Part shown: positions 28,550 through 38,180 of the stretch, one piece after another
How positions within the stretch are numbered: the stretch's first letter is position 1
How the letters are laid out: every line of letters starts with the position of its first letter
Source of the DNA: Acidobacteriota bacterium
Lineage (GTDB): Bacteria; Acidobacteriota; Vicinamibacteria; Marinacidobacterales; Marinacidobacteraceae
Direction of reading: 5' to 3'
DNA: 64,000 nt
NCBI GenBank assembly: GCA_022822745.1
Contig: JAJEAO010000035.1
Location: 38,335 to 102,334, forward strand
Program-made: the position numbers and the translations under genes
Notes under the pieces: model-generated
What the model saw: only the letters and a program-made list of their open reading frames with translations
Databases searched by the model: none
What the model was told of the DNA's origin: nothing

Positions 28550-29668
28550 GTGACATCGAGCGTCCGAGGTCCGTTCCGGCCGGGGATGGGGGCGAAGCCG
28601 CCGTTCCTCGCCGGTCGTGAGACGGAAAAGAGCCTCTTCCGGGACTTTCTCACCGATCTCGCCGGGCGAATCGCTCCGGGGACATCGCTCATTCTGCACG
28701 GGCCGCGCGGGAACGGGAAGACCGTCCTTCTCGGCTGGTTGAGGGATGCGGCTCGGCGGTCTGCCGGAGTCGAAACCCTCACCCTGCGACCCGCCGAGAT
28801 CCCGAACGAAGCGCGCCTCGGCGAGCTGTTGGCGCCGCAGTCGTGGTGGCGGCGACTCGGGTCCGGTCAACTGACGTTGGGTGGCTCCCCGTGGAAACCG
28901 GCCAGCGCGCCGCCAGCAGCTCCCGGTGATCTGCTCGCCGGCCGCACCCGAAAGCACGGCCTGGTGATCCTCGTGGACGAGGCGCACACGCTCGATCTCG
29001 CTGTCGGGCGGGCGCTCCTGGGCGCCGCGCAGGAGGTCGGGGCGGAACTCCCGTGCCTGCTCGTCCTCGCGGGGACGCCGAACCTCGAGGGCCGACTCCG
29101 CTCGATGGAGGCGTCATTCTGGAGCCGGGCCACCATCCTGCGCATCGGTCGTCTCCGCGACGAAGCCACGCGGGAAGCGCTCGTTCGCCCGTTCGCTGCC
29201 GAGGGAATCGCCGTGGCCGACGCGGCGCTCCGAATCATGTTGCGCCACGTACAGAACTACCCCTTCTTCGTCCAGTTGATGGGGAGCGCCGCGTGGAAGC
29301 AGTGTCCTCCCGGGTCGGAGCGCCCTCGGGTCACCACCGCCGCGGTGGAACGAGTGCTCCCGGAGTTCCGGAGGACGAAGCGCGAGTACTACCGTCACCG
29401 GGTCGAGGAGCTCATCGACCGGGACCTCCTCCCGGTGGCGCTCTCGGTCGCCGAAGCGTTCCGGACCCGACCGTCCCTCAGCGACGGGCAACTACGCAAC
29501 GCTCTGGCACGAAGCCCGGTCCATGGTGTGACATCGCGGGAGCGCGCCGACGCGATGCGGGCCCTGCGCGATCTCGGCTTCCTGTGGCGGGTCGAGGGCG
29601 AGTTGCGCTGGGAACCCGGCATCCCGAGCCTCATGGACTACACCCGCGAGGCCGCCGCCTCCGCGTAA
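28550..29668 (+). CDS. AAA/STAND-like ATPase, paralog E
   Basis: VRGPFRPGMGAKPPFLAGRETEK...LHGPRGNGKTVLLGWL...LVILVDEAHTL...WEPGIPSLMDYT; closest to paralog D. Confidence 0.85.
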   Translation: MTSSVRGPFRPGMGAKPPFLAGRETEKSLFRDFLTDLAGRIAPGTSLILHGPRGNGKTVLLGWLRDAARRSAGVETLTLRPAEIPNEARLGELLAPQSWWRRLGSGQLTLGGSPWKPASAPPAAPGDLLAGRTRKHGLVILVDEAHTLDLAVGRALLGAAQEVGAELPCLLVLAGTPNLEGRLRSMEASFWSRATILRIGRLRDEATREALVRPFAAEGIAVADAALRIMLRHVQNYPFFVQLMGSAAWKQCPPGSERPRVTTAAVERVLPEFRRTKREYYRHRVEELIDRDLLPVALSVAEAFRTRPSLSDGQLRNALARSPVHGVTSRERADAMRALRDLGFLWRVEGELRWEPGIPSLMDYTREAAASA

Positions 29669-29738
29669 CCGCCCCGACCCACGCCGCTGGCTGCGCGCGC
29701 CGCGAACGGGGGCCCGGCGATAAGCTGCCCTCCGCTCC

Positions 29739-30833
29739 ATGGCGACCACGAAGCGTTCAGCGACCCGCAAGTCCCCGCGCCGGCGGCGTTCCCGGTTGCG
29801 GCTGGATCGGGTCTGGCCCACTCATGTCGTCCCCGGGGGGCGGGTGGACATCGCCGGGCGCGGCTTCGGCGTGGACCAGTCCACCCGCCTCCGGGTCTTC
29901 TTCGGCGACGAACCCGGGCATCTCCTCCGGATCTCCTCGTCCCGGCTCGGAGTCCGGGTCCCCGAGGGGGGCGGCGAGGAGGTCCGGATCTGCCTCAACG
30001 ACCGGGAGACCGAGCCGTTTCGGGTCTCGGTGGGCCGCCGCGTCGCCGACGAACTCCATGTCGTCTCGAACCCGGTGTACGACCCTGCCGGGAACCTCTA
30101 CTCCACTGTCAGCGGGCGCCGCGGGGAGCGAATTCCCCATCCGATCTACCGCTTTCCGCGCGACATGGAGGAAGGAGATGCGCCCGAGTCCATGGGGGAC
30201 GGCATCGTCAATCCGACGGGTCTGGCGTGGGGTCCGGACGACACGCTCTACGTCTCCTCGCGCGAGGACGGCTGCGTTTACCGGCGCGCCGACGACGGCG
30301 GCTTCCACGTGCTGGCGGAAGGTCTCGGCTGCCCCACCGGAATCGGGTTCTCGCCCACGGACGATCTCGTGATCGGGGATCGGGAGGGGACGCTCTACCG
30401 GGTGGATGTGGGGGGAGAAGTCGGCGTCTTCTCCCACATGCGGCCCTCGATCTCGGCGTACCACCTCGCCTTCGATTCCCGCGGCTCGTTGTTCGTGTCC
30501 GGCCCCACGCTCTCCTCCCGCGACCAGATCGTGGAGTTCACTCCCGACGGGGATCCCTGCCGGATCCACTCCGGGTTCGGCCGGCCCCAGGGCATCGCGT
30601 TCGACGCGGAAGACAACTGCTTCGTCGCCGAAGGACTCGCCGGGGATGCGGGCATCTTCCGGTTCACCGAGAGCGGCGCCCGCCGGATCATCACCGGCCC
30701 GCCCCTCGTCGGCGTCGCCCTCCACATCCCGTCGCGAACGATGGCCGTCGCTACCTCGGAAGCGATCTTCGAGTTCGACATCGAGCCGGAAGAAGATGAG
30801 GATGCCCCCGAGGACGGGGGAAGCGGCGCGTGA
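29739..30833 (+). CDS. IPT/TIG-like + NHL/SMP-30-like beta-propeller protein
   Basis: RVWPTHVVPGGRVDIAGRGFGV...NPTGLAWGPDDTLYVSSREDGCVYR...GCPTGIGFSPTDDLVIGDREGTLYRV. Confidence 0.75.
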   Translation: MATTKRSATRKSPRRRRSRLRLDRVWPTHVVPGGRVDIAGRGFGVDQSTRLRVFFGDEPGHLLRISSSRLGVRVPEGGGEEVRICLNDRETEPFRVSVGRRVADELHVVSNPVYDPAGNLYSTVSGRRGERIPHPIYRFPRDMEEGDAPESMGDGIVNPTGLAWGPDDTLYVSSREDGCVYRRADDGGFHVLAEGLGCPTGIGFSPTDDLVIGDREGTLYRVDVGGEVGVFSHMRPSISAYHLAFDSRGSLFVSGPTLSSRDQIVEFTPDGDPCRIHSGFGRPQGIAFDAEDNCFVAEGLAGDAGIFRFTESGARRIITGPPLVGVALHIPSRTMAVATSEAIFEFDIEPEEDEDAPEDGGSGA

Positions 30834-32344
30834 TGCGGAAGCTCGCGCTCGCGGCCTTCTTCCTGGCGGTCGCGCTGGCCGCTCCGGCCCCGGGTCAGGA
30901 TCTTCGGGCCACGGTCGAGGCCTGGGTCGAGGCGAACCGACGCCCGCTCGTCGAAGAGCTGGTCGAGGCGGTCTCGATCCCCTCGGTGGCGGCCGACTCC
31001 GCCAACATCCGCCGCAAGGCCGAGTTCCTCGCCCGGGCGCTCGAACGGCGCGGCTTCGCCGCCGAGCTGCTCGAGACCGACGGGAACCCCCTGGTCTTCG
31101 CCGAACGCGCCCCCGAGGATCCGGTCCGCACGCTGCTCCTCTACTTCCACTACGACGGACAGCCGGTGGATCCCGCGCGCTGGCGGCAGGAAGACCCGTT
31201 CCAGCCGCTGCTCCGCGACGGGCGGCTGGCCGACGGCGCGAATGCCCTCGACTTCGCCGCCGCCCGGGATCTCCCGCCGGACCACCGGATCTACGCGCGC
31301 TCGGTCGCCGACGACACCGCCCCGATCCTCGCGCTCCTGGGGGCGGTCGAGGCCCTCGACGCGGCCGGGGTGGGCCTTTCGAGCCGGATCAAGGTCGTGC
31401 TCGACGGCGAGGAGGAAGCGGGGTCGCCCAGCCTGGTCCCGGCGATCGCGCGCTACCGGGACCGGTTCGCCGCCGACGCGATGCTGATCCTCGACGGCCC
31501 GCTGCACCAGAGCGGACGGCCGACGGTCAGCTTCGGCGCCCGCGGGATCCTCACGCTCGAGCTCGTGGTCTTCGGACCCCGCGCCCCCCTTCACAGCGGC
31601 CACTACGGCAACTGGGCGCCGAATCCCGCCGTGCGGCTGGCGCAGCTCATCGCCTCGATGAAGGACGCGGACGGCCGGGTCACGATCCCCGGTTTCTACG
31701 ACGGGATCGAGTTCACGGCGGCCGATCGGGAAGCCCTGGAGGCGGTTCCCGACGACCTCCCGGCGATGATGCGTTCCCTGGGTTTCGCCGCCGCGGACCG
31801 GGTGGGCGACTCGCTCCAGGAGGCGATCCAGTTCCCCTCGCTGAACGTGCGCGGGCTCCAAAGCGCCTGGGTGGGCGCCGAGGCGCGGACGATCGTTCCC
31901 GCGACCGCGACCGCGGCGCTGGATGTCCGGCTGGTGGCGGAGACGCCCGCCGAGACGATGTACGCCCGGGTGCGGGACTTCATCGCCTCGCAGGGCTGGC
32001 ATCTCGTGGAGCGGGATCCGACGGATGCCGAACGGGCCGAACACTCCCGCATCGCCCGCCTCACCCGCAGCGCGGGCACGAACGCCTTCCGCACTCCCCT
32101 CGACCATCCGGTCGCCGCCCGCGTGGTCGAGGCGCTGGGCGAGGTCTGGGGCGAACTCCCGGTGCGCAAGCGCACCAGCGGGGGAACCGTTCCGATTTCG
32201 CCGTTCGTGGAGGCGCTCGGCGTCCCGGCGCTCATGGTTCCCACGGTGAACCACGACAACAACCAGCACAGCCCGAACGAGAACCTCCGCCTCGGCCACT
32301 TCTACGACTCCATCGTCACCATCGCCGCCATCCTGACGATGTAG
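30830..32344 (+). CDS. M20 family metallopeptidase, secreted
   Basis: Signal peptide; LLYFHYDGQPVDPARW; VLDGEEEAGSPSL; ATGA overlap with upstream gene. Confidence 0.9.
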   Translation: MMRKLALAAFFLAVALAAPAPGQDLRATVEAWVEANRRPLVEELVEAVSIPSVAADSANIRRKAEFLARALERRGFAAELLETDGNPLVFAERAPEDPVRTLLLYFHYDGQPVDPARWRQEDPFQPLLRDGRLADGANALDFAAARDLPPDHRIYARSVADDTAPILALLGAVEALDAAGVGLSSRIKVVLDGEEEAGSPSLVPAIARYRDRFAADAMLILDGPLHQSGRPTVSFGARGILTLELVVFGPRAPLHSGHYGNWAPNPAVRLAQLIASMKDADGRVTIPGFYDGIEFTAADREALEAVPDDLPAMMRSLGFAAADRVGDSLQEAIQFPSLNVRGLQSAWVGAEARTIVPATATAALDVRLVAETPAETMYARVRDFIASQGWHLVERDPTDAERAEHSRIARLTRSAGTNAFRTPLDHPVAARVVEALGEVWGELPVRKRTSGGTVPISPFVEALGVPALMVPTVNHDNNQHSPNENLRLGHFYDSIVTIAAILTM

Positions 32345-32421
32345 CGCCGGGGTTGTCGGCCGGGGTTCCCGGTTCGGCCTCCCCATCCCGGTTCTTCTGC
32401 GTCATGATGTAGTATGTAGTT

Positions 32422-32712
32422 ATGGCACACCAGAAGATGACTTTCAGCCTCGATCAGGTCACGGCGTCGCGCATCGGAGAGCTGGCTCGGGGGCAGGGAA
32501 AGCCGAAGAGCGCCGTCGTTCGCGATGCGGTGGCGGCCTACGCCGAGCGGTCCGGCGCGGTGAGCGAAGCGGAGCGGCTGGAACGCGCGCGCCTCTTCGT
32601 GAAGCTCGCGGCCCGGATCCCGGCCCGGCCTCCCGAAGAGGTGGAAGCCGAACTTCGCGAAGTCCGACGCGCCCGGCGAACGAGCGGACGCGGGACAGTC
32701 TCGGAGCCATGA
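32422..32712 (+). CDS. Ribbon-helix-helix antitoxin (VapB-type)
   Basis: MAHQKMTFSLDQVTASRIGELARGQGKPKSAVVRDAVAAYAE; overlaps PIN gene. Confidence 0.85.
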   Translation: MAHQKMTFSLDQVTASRIGELARGQGKPKSAVVRDAVAAYAERSGAVSEAERLERARLFVKLAARIPARPPEEVEAELREVRRARRTSGRGTVSEP

Positions 32713-33116
32713 TCCTGCTGGACACCTCCGTTCTCGTCCACCATCTTGCCTCGCCGGGCGCGAGTTCGGGCGGCCCGCTCCTCGAGGTGCTCCTGATGGA
32801 GCCGGAAGCCGTGCGGGTTCCGACGCTGGTTCTCTACGAGTGGTGGCGCGGCCCTCGTCAGGCAGCCGAACTCGACCTCCAGCGACGCATGTTTCCAGAC
32901 ACGCAGGCTGTTCCCTTCGGCGTGCCCGAGGCCCGAGTGGCCGCAGAACTCCACGAGAGCCTGCCGCGCGCCCGGCGTCGCGGCGCCGACATCGCGATCG
33001 CGGCCTGCGCTCTCGTCCGTGGAGCCTGGCTATGGACTCTCAACGAGAAGGACTTTCGCGATGTCCCGGGCCTCCTGCTCTATGGCGGAAACGGCTCGAA
33101 CGGGGTGCCGCGCTGA
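32709..33116 (+). CDS. PIN-domain toxin (VapC-type)
   Basis: MILLDTSVLVHHL...PTLVLYEWWRG...ADIAIAACALVRGAWLWTLNEKDFRDVPG. Confidence 0.9.
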   Translation: MILLDTSVLVHHLASPGASSGGPLLEVLLMEPEAVRVPTLVLYEWWRGPRQAAELDLQRRMFPDTQAVPFGVPEARVAAELHESLPRARRRGADIAIAACALVRGAWLWTLNEKDFRDVPGLLLYGGNGSNGVPR

Positions 33117-33142
33117 CGAGCCGCCGGCGAAGGCCGCCGCCA

Positions 33143-33532
33143 TCAACGAGGTTCGGCCCTCCGGCTGAGGGCCCGCCGGACTTCCTCGAGCAGAGACTCC
33201 ACGAGCTGGATGGCGCGCTCGCGATCCAGCGGGCTTCGCTGCCGTGGGAGCGCCTCGTCGCGGAAGCGGACGGCATACGGGTCGAAGTCGAGGAGTCCCG
33301 TGAAGGGTTCCATGTCCACGCCGAGGTCCACCAGTCGCCGGAGAAGCCGATGGTTGCTGTGGGTGAGCGGAACCATCTCGCCGAGCAGGGCGATGCGGGC
33401 CTTCATCGCCTTCTCAGCGGCCTGCTGGGCGTGGAAGCCGAAGACCTCGTCCGACACCTCGGTGCGGCGAAGGATCCGCAACGTCTGAGCGTCTCGCTCG
33501 GCCGCCTCGACCAGGAGCCGCGCCGCGCGCAC
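33143..33532 (-). CDS. HEPN-domain protein (toxin of HEPN-MNT pair)
   Basis: AARLLVEAAERDAQTLRILRRTEVSDEVFGFHAQQAAEKAMKARIALLGEMVPLTHSNHRLLRRL; GTG start abuts upstream stop. Confidence 0.85.
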   Translation of the reverse strand: MRAARLLVEAAERDAQTLRILRRTEVSDEVFGFHAQQAAEKAMKARIALLGEMVPLTHSNHRLLRRLVDLGVDMEPFTGLLDFDPYAVRFRDEALPRQRSPLDRERAIQLVESLLEEVRRALSRRAEPR

Positions 33533-33844
33533 CTACGGTCGCTCATAGACCACCTTCCCCTCGCGGAGAGCCCGAGCGAGGACGTGGTTGATCGAGTCCT
33601 TCCAGTACTCCACGTCATCCAGGGAAAAGACGAGCACATCCACTTCGACATCGAACTCCGATACGACGGCGAGGAGCCGCACCATCTCCTGGTGGCGGCT
33701 CCGGTCCGCCCCGAACGGCTCGGCCTCGATCACCACGAGATCCACGTCCGAGTCCTGCCGGAAGTCCCCGCGCGCTCTGGATCCGAACAGGATCACCTGC
33801 TCCGGATCCACCGCCTCCACGATGGACCGCACGATGCGCGGCAC
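33533..33844 (-). CDS. MNT-type nucleotidyltransferase antitoxin
   Basis: VILFGSRARGDFRQDSDVDLVVIE (GSRARG..x..SDVDL). Confidence 0.85.
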   Translation of the reverse strand: MPRIVRSIVEAVDPEQVILFGSRARGDFRQDSDVDLVVIEAEPFGADRSRHQEMVRLLAVVSEFDVEVDVLVFSLDDVEYWKDSINHVLARALREGKVVYERP

Positions 33845-33858
33845 CAGCTCGTTGCTCG

Positions 33859-34185
33859 TCAGTCCTCGTCCTCCTCGCCGATCAAGCGTCCGACCAGCGG
33901 GTTGATGCGCCAGATGAGTCCCGCTCGGCGAACCAGATTGAGCCTGGTGTCCCGACTGATGCCCATGCCGTGCGGCTTCAGGTCGACGAAGAAGGCGTGG
34001 CGCTCGTTTTCCGGATCGTCGGTCTCGGCGCTTCGCCCGACGAGCATCTCCGGAGGTCCTGCACCGCCGGTCGTGACGTACGGCTGCACGCAGGCAAAGG
34101 GCAGCGTCTGGTGAGAGAGCGTCGGGAGCCCGATCCTCGGGCGTCTGAGCCCAGAGGCCGAAGCAGTCGTTCCCCGGTCGCTCAC
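33859..34185 (-). CDS. Hypothetical protein upstream of HEPN-MNT
   Basis: ...ERHAFFVDLKPHGMGISRDTRLNLVRRAGLIWRINPLVGRLIGEEDED; stop 15 nt upstream of MNT start. Confidence 0.5.
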   Translation of the reverse strand: MSDRGTTASASGLRRPRIGLPTLSHQTLPFACVQPYVTTGGAGPPEMLVGRSAETDDPENERHAFFVDLKPHGMGISRDTRLNLVRRAGLIWRINPLVGRLIGEEDED

Positions 34186-34272
34186 TATGTGGGGCGACGC
34201 TGGGCCCCCGGCTGGCGTCGCGGGCGCATCGGGTCACGCCGCGGCAGGTGAGCTCCTCGAACCCGCGCTCAC

Positions 34273-34809
34273 TCAGGTCGGAGGAGCGGCGTCTGCCGCC
34301 GCCGCGGCCGGGGCGCCGCGCCTCCATTCGAATCGCGCGTCCAGATCGCGCAGCATGCGGAACGTGTCCACGCATGGGACACCGAACGCCCGGCATACGT
34401 TCGGGAGCGGGACTCGGCGCTTCACGTTGGGAGCGTACCTCTCGTGCGTCACCAGGACGGCGCCGTGGACCCTCGCGTACGCCGCCAGCCAGCCGTCTGC
34501 TGCTGCGGCGAACTCCGCCTGCGCTGCGCCGACGAACTGCCGGCTGTCTCGGACCCACTGCATCATTTCGCCGAAGGCTCGGGCAACGCTCGGATCACGC
34601 GACGACGCGAAGAATCCCGCCGGTCCTTCCCGGACCCACCGCCAGAGCGAATCGGGCTCCCGGGAGAGCTCGACACGGACTCGATCGAGGCTGACGATCC
34701 GCTTCCTTCGATGGTGATGGCGCAGACACTCCCAGAAGCCTGGACAGAGGTCCAGTCCGTAGTACCGCTTGTGCGCTTCGATCAGGATGTTCGAATCGAG
34801 TACGAACAC
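34273..34809 (-). CDS. DUF4411-like PIN-superfamily toxin
   Basis: VFVLDSNILIEAHKRYYGLDLCPGFWECLRHHHRRKRIVSLDRVRVEL...VTHERYAPNVKRRVPLPNVCRAFGVPCVDTFRMLRDL. Confidence 0.85.
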   Translation of the reverse strand: MFVLDSNILIEAHKRYYGLDLCPGFWECLRHHHRRKRIVSLDRVRVELSREPDSLWRWVREGPAGFFASSRDPSVARAFGEMMQWVRDSRQFVGAAQAEFAAAADGWLAAYARVHGAVLVTHERYAPNVKRRVPLPNVCRAFGVPCVDTFRMLRDLDARFEWRRGAPAAAAADAAPPT

Positions 34810-34814
34810 CGGAC

Positions 34815-35975
34815 TCAGGAGGTCCGCTCGATTGAGCCGATGAAAGTGTCGAAGCTCTTCCCGCGAAGTCCGGTCAGGGAATAGGCCTCCCGATAGGACA
34901 GCCTCCCTTCCAGGACGGCGCGCCGGACCGCCGAGCCGAACCGGCGGCCGATGCGGATGTTCTGGTTGTTCCAGAAGTTCCCTCCGGTGGCGAGTCGCCG
35001 GCTGCGCGCCTCCAGTCGGTAGGCCTCGTAGAAGCGACGGAACTCTCCCCACCCGATGAGATCCAGGTGCACCGTGCGCCACGCGGCCACGAGAACGCTC
35101 ACGCGGAAACGACGGGCGACGGCCTGGAGCGAGTCATCAATCGTCCCGACCCGCTTCCAGCATGCGACCAACTCGTCGGCTGGCACCAGGAATTCGGCGG
35201 CGGCGCCGTCGCAGAACCGCTCGATGTCGTGGGCGTGGCTTTCGGTGAAGGCTGCTCCCGAAACGCCTGCCGATCCCTCGGCGATGTGCGCGAGTTCGTG
35301 AGCCAGCGTGAACATCTGTGCAGTCCTGAAGTCGGCGCCGTTCACGAAGACGAGCGGTGCGTAGTCGTCGGTCAGGGAGAATCCACGAAACTCATCCGGA
35401 TCGAGGCGGCGGTGGGTGTTGTTTCCGACGACGCCGTTGATCACGATCAGGATTCCGGCAGACTCGGCCCGCCGACGCAGGAAGCGCAGGGCGTGAGTCC
35501 ATGACGGCTGGGTGGCTGCCCACCCCGGCTCCAGTTCCAGGTGCCGTCGCATGGCGCGCGCGCACCTGGCCGACATGGAACCGCTGCCGCAGCAACCCAC
35601 GATGGGGAGCGGGTCCATCCCGTCTTCGAGCAGTTCCTCGCGCATCCACGCCTGACGGCGAATCATGTGGTGCACGGTGTCCAGGAGCTCGGGACTCGGA
35701 CGCCGGGATGAGCCGGCGGGGGCGCGGAAATCGGGAATGGGGAGGCTGTCTTCGGGGGGTTCGCGGAGATAGAGGAACCCGAGAGGTGTGTGGGTGCGGC
35801 GCGCGAGACGGTCGGCCTGCGCCATCGTGATTCGGCCCGAACGTTCCCAGTCGGCCACACGATCCGGTCGGACGCCGATCCCGGCTGCGAGAGCCTCGGG
35901 CGCCAGTCCGGCTCGCCTCCGCGCCCAGCGCAGAACTTCAGGCTCCATCCTGCGCCACACCGGCCGTCCACTCAC
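34815..35975 (-). CDS. XRE-HTH + ImmA/IrrE metalloprotease antitoxin/regulator
   Basis: LRWARRRAGLAPEALAAGIGVRPDRVADWERSGRITMAQADRLA...FTLAHELAHIAEGS...FCDGAAAEFLVP. Confidence 0.9.
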   Translation of the reverse strand: MSGRPVWRRMEPEVLRWARRRAGLAPEALAAGIGVRPDRVADWERSGRITMAQADRLARRTHTPLGFLYLREPPEDSLPIPDFRAPAGSSRRPSPELLDTVHHMIRRQAWMREELLEDGMDPLPIVGCCGSGSMSARCARAMRRHLELEPGWAATQPSWTHALRFLRRRAESAGILIVINGVVGNNTHRRLDPDEFRGFSLTDDYAPLVFVNGADFRTAQMFTLAHELAHIAEGSAGVSGAAFTESHAHDIERFCDGAAAEFLVPADELVACWKRVGTIDDSLQAVARRFRVSVLVAAWRTVHLDLIGWGEFRRFYEAYRLEARSRRLATGGNFWNNQNIRIGRRFGSAVRRAVLEGRLSYREAYSLTGLRGKSFDTFIGSIERTS

Positions 35976-36265
35976 TGCGTCGCCTCCTCGCTACTCGGGA
36001 GCTTGTCGCTCCTGCCGACCGGCGGTTCGGGGACCGCTGGCTGCGCTCGCGAACCGGCGAGTTCGTCACCGGCGCCGCCGGGAACCGTAGCAGCGACCGG
36101 GAGCGAAACCTCGGCCTCGCCAACCTCCCGCACGCCCCTCACCACGTCCGCGATGAGGCGGGCGCGGCGGGCCACGATCCGGACTCGCAGCGAGGTGGGT
36201 CGCGCTCGAGAATCGCCCCTCCGGAGAGGGTTCCTCCGCAGCACTTCGTAGCATTCCCGGCGACC

Positions 36266-37351
36266 ATGCCTCGCTCCACGCCCGATCTGCGCATCCCCGG
36301 CCCCACGCCGCTCCACCCCGAAGTCGCCGCCGCGGTGGGCCGGCCGATGACGTCCTACCGGGGGCCGGAGATGCGTGCGCTGCTGCCGAAGCTGCTTCGC
36401 GAACTGTCCGATTTCGTGGGCTCGCGCGCCGAACCCATCCTCCTCACGGCCTCCGGCACCGGGGCGATGGAGGCGGCGCTCGTCAACACCCTCTCTCCCG
36501 GGGATCGCGTCCTGGGACTGGGCGGCGGCGTCTTCGCCGATCGCTTTCTCCGGATCGCCGCCGCGTTCGGACTGGACGTCGCCAGCCTGGACACGCCGTG
36601 GGGCGAGCCCGCGGATCCCCGGCGGCTGACCGACGCGCTTCGGGGCCGGCCGGACACCAGGGCCGTCCTCCTGACGCACTGCGAGACCTCCACCGGCGTT
36701 CTCCATCCGCTGGCCGAGATGATCGCGGCCGCCCGCGGGGCGGGGAAACCTCTGGTCCTCGTGGACGCGGTTTCCAGTCTCGGCGCGGTGGAGGTTCCCA
36801 TCGCCGACTCGGACATCGTCTTCACCGGCTCGCAGAAGGCGTGGGGGCTCCCGCCGGGCATGGCGATGGTCTGGACATCCCCCCGCGCCGAGGCTGCCGA
36901 ACGGGAAGCCCGGTTGCCGCGCTTCTACTGGGGGTTCGACCGCTACCGGGAGGCGGCGGCGCGGGGGTCGTTCCCGAGCACCCCGGCGCTCCCCGTCCTC
37001 TTCGCCATGGAGGCGGGGCTGCGCCTGCTGCGGGAGGAGGGACGGGATGCCGTGTTCGCCCGCCACGCCGCCTGCGCCGCCCATGCCCGGGACGGACTCC
37101 GCGACCTCGGGCTTCGTCTGGTGGCTCCGGACTCCCAGGCGTCTCCGACCGTGACCGCCGCCTGGCTCCCCGACGGGATCTCCTGGCCCGATCTCGCCGG
37201 TCGCCTCCGCGAAGAGCACCGACTCGTCCTCGGCGGCGGGCTCGGCCGGCTCGCCGGACGGGTGCTGCGACTCGGCCACCTCGGGTGGGCGACCCCGAAG
37301 GACATCGACCGAGCGGTTTCGGCCGTCGGTCGCGCCCTCGCCGACACTTGA
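36266..37351 (+). CDS. Class V aminotransferase (alanine-glyoxylate / serine-pyruvate type)
   Basis: IPGPTPLHPEVAAAVGRPMTSYRG...LLTASGTGAMEAALVN...TGSQKAWGLPPGMAMVW. Confidence 0.9.
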   Translation: MPRSTPDLRIPGPTPLHPEVAAAVGRPMTSYRGPEMRALLPKLLRELSDFVGSRAEPILLTASGTGAMEAALVNTLSPGDRVLGLGGGVFADRFLRIAAAFGLDVASLDTPWGEPADPRRLTDALRGRPDTRAVLLTHCETSTGVLHPLAEMIAAARGAGKPLVLVDAVSSLGAVEVPIADSDIVFTGSQKAWGLPPGMAMVWTSPRAEAAEREARLPRFYWGFDRYREAAARGSFPSTPALPVLFAMEAGLRLLREEGRDAVFARHAACAAHARDGLRDLGLRLVAPDSQASPTVTAAWLPDGISWPDLAGRLREEHRLVLGGGLGRLAGRVLRLGHLGWATPKDIDRAVSAVGRALADT

Positions 37352-37428
37352 GCAACGTCTGCCGGTGGTCCCGACGGCTTCCTCCTGCCCTACACCCGTC
37401 GGAGCGACACGGATCTGCTGGTCGGCTC

Positions 37429-38009
37429 CTAGGTCGGGGCCACGAGTTCCGCTGCGACCGGATCTCGAAGGGAAGCCCGGGAGAACACCGGCAGGTTCGT
37501 CCCCTCGGGTCGCCTGGCGGACCAGGTCAACAACCCGTCCACCGCGAGCCTTATGGCTTCGGCGCCGATCCGGTTGCAGAACGCATAGCCAGTCCCTTGG
37601 ACCAGCGCGGGCCACTTCTCCCGATAGGGACGCAGATCCTTCTCGACGCCGCGAAACGAGCAGCGGAAGAGACGGTAGCAGGCCGTTCGGGATTGCCCCG
37701 GCCTTCCCAGGAAAGAGGGAGCCCAGTGCTGCACTTCAGACCGGGCCGTTTCCGGCTCGAGCGAGCCGTAGAAGACAGGAAAAGACCCATCGGAAACCGG
37801 GTTGCTCTTCGCCGTCGTTTCCGGCGGAACGGAATGCTCAGCAGGGCCCCGATGTCCGTCGAGTAGCCGTATGCCTTGAGCGCCGTCGCGATGTCGTTGC
37901 GAGCGGCCTCATCAAGGTCGTGCCGCGCCAGCTCTTCCTCCAACTTGAGGTCGCGAGCCAATCGAAACACGCGTTCGCGCCGCATTCGGCTCGGCACGCG
38001 CTCAAGCAC
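37429..38009 (-). pseudogene. RES-domain toxin, apparently frameshifted
   Basis: Frame 1 from GTG 38009: VLERVPSRMRRERVFRLARDLKLEEELARHDLDEAARNDIATALKAYGYSTDIGALLSIPFR; a different frame downstream: SNPVSDGSFPVFYGSLEPETARSEVQHW...LLTWSARRPEGTNLPVFSRASLRDPV. A -/+1 shift near 37780-37840 is needed to join them. Confidence 0.65.
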
Positions 38010-38011
38010 GG

Positions 38012-38180
38012 CTATGCGCCCGCCGCCGTGTCCACGTAGTCGCGGACGAGGAGGACATCCTCTATCGAGCCGTCTAGGAGGAGATCCATCGGGATGCGGT
38101 CGTCGAGCCAGCGATGGGGTTCGCGCAGCCATGCATTCTCGACTTCGAGATCGCGAAAGAGCGCTGACAGACACCAACGC
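38012..38180 (-). pseudogene. C-terminal remnant of MbcA/ParS/Xre-type (DUF2384-like) antitoxin
   Basis: SALFRDLEVENAWLREPHRWLDDRIPMDLLLDGSIEDVLLVRDYVDTAAGA*; no start codon or N-terminal HTH upstream. Confidence 0.55.

Noticed and set aside
37352-37432. Short open translation GGPDGFLLPYTRRSDTDLLVGS* after the aminotransferase
   Set aside because: Could be a gene remnant, but too short and without recognisable family to support a call.
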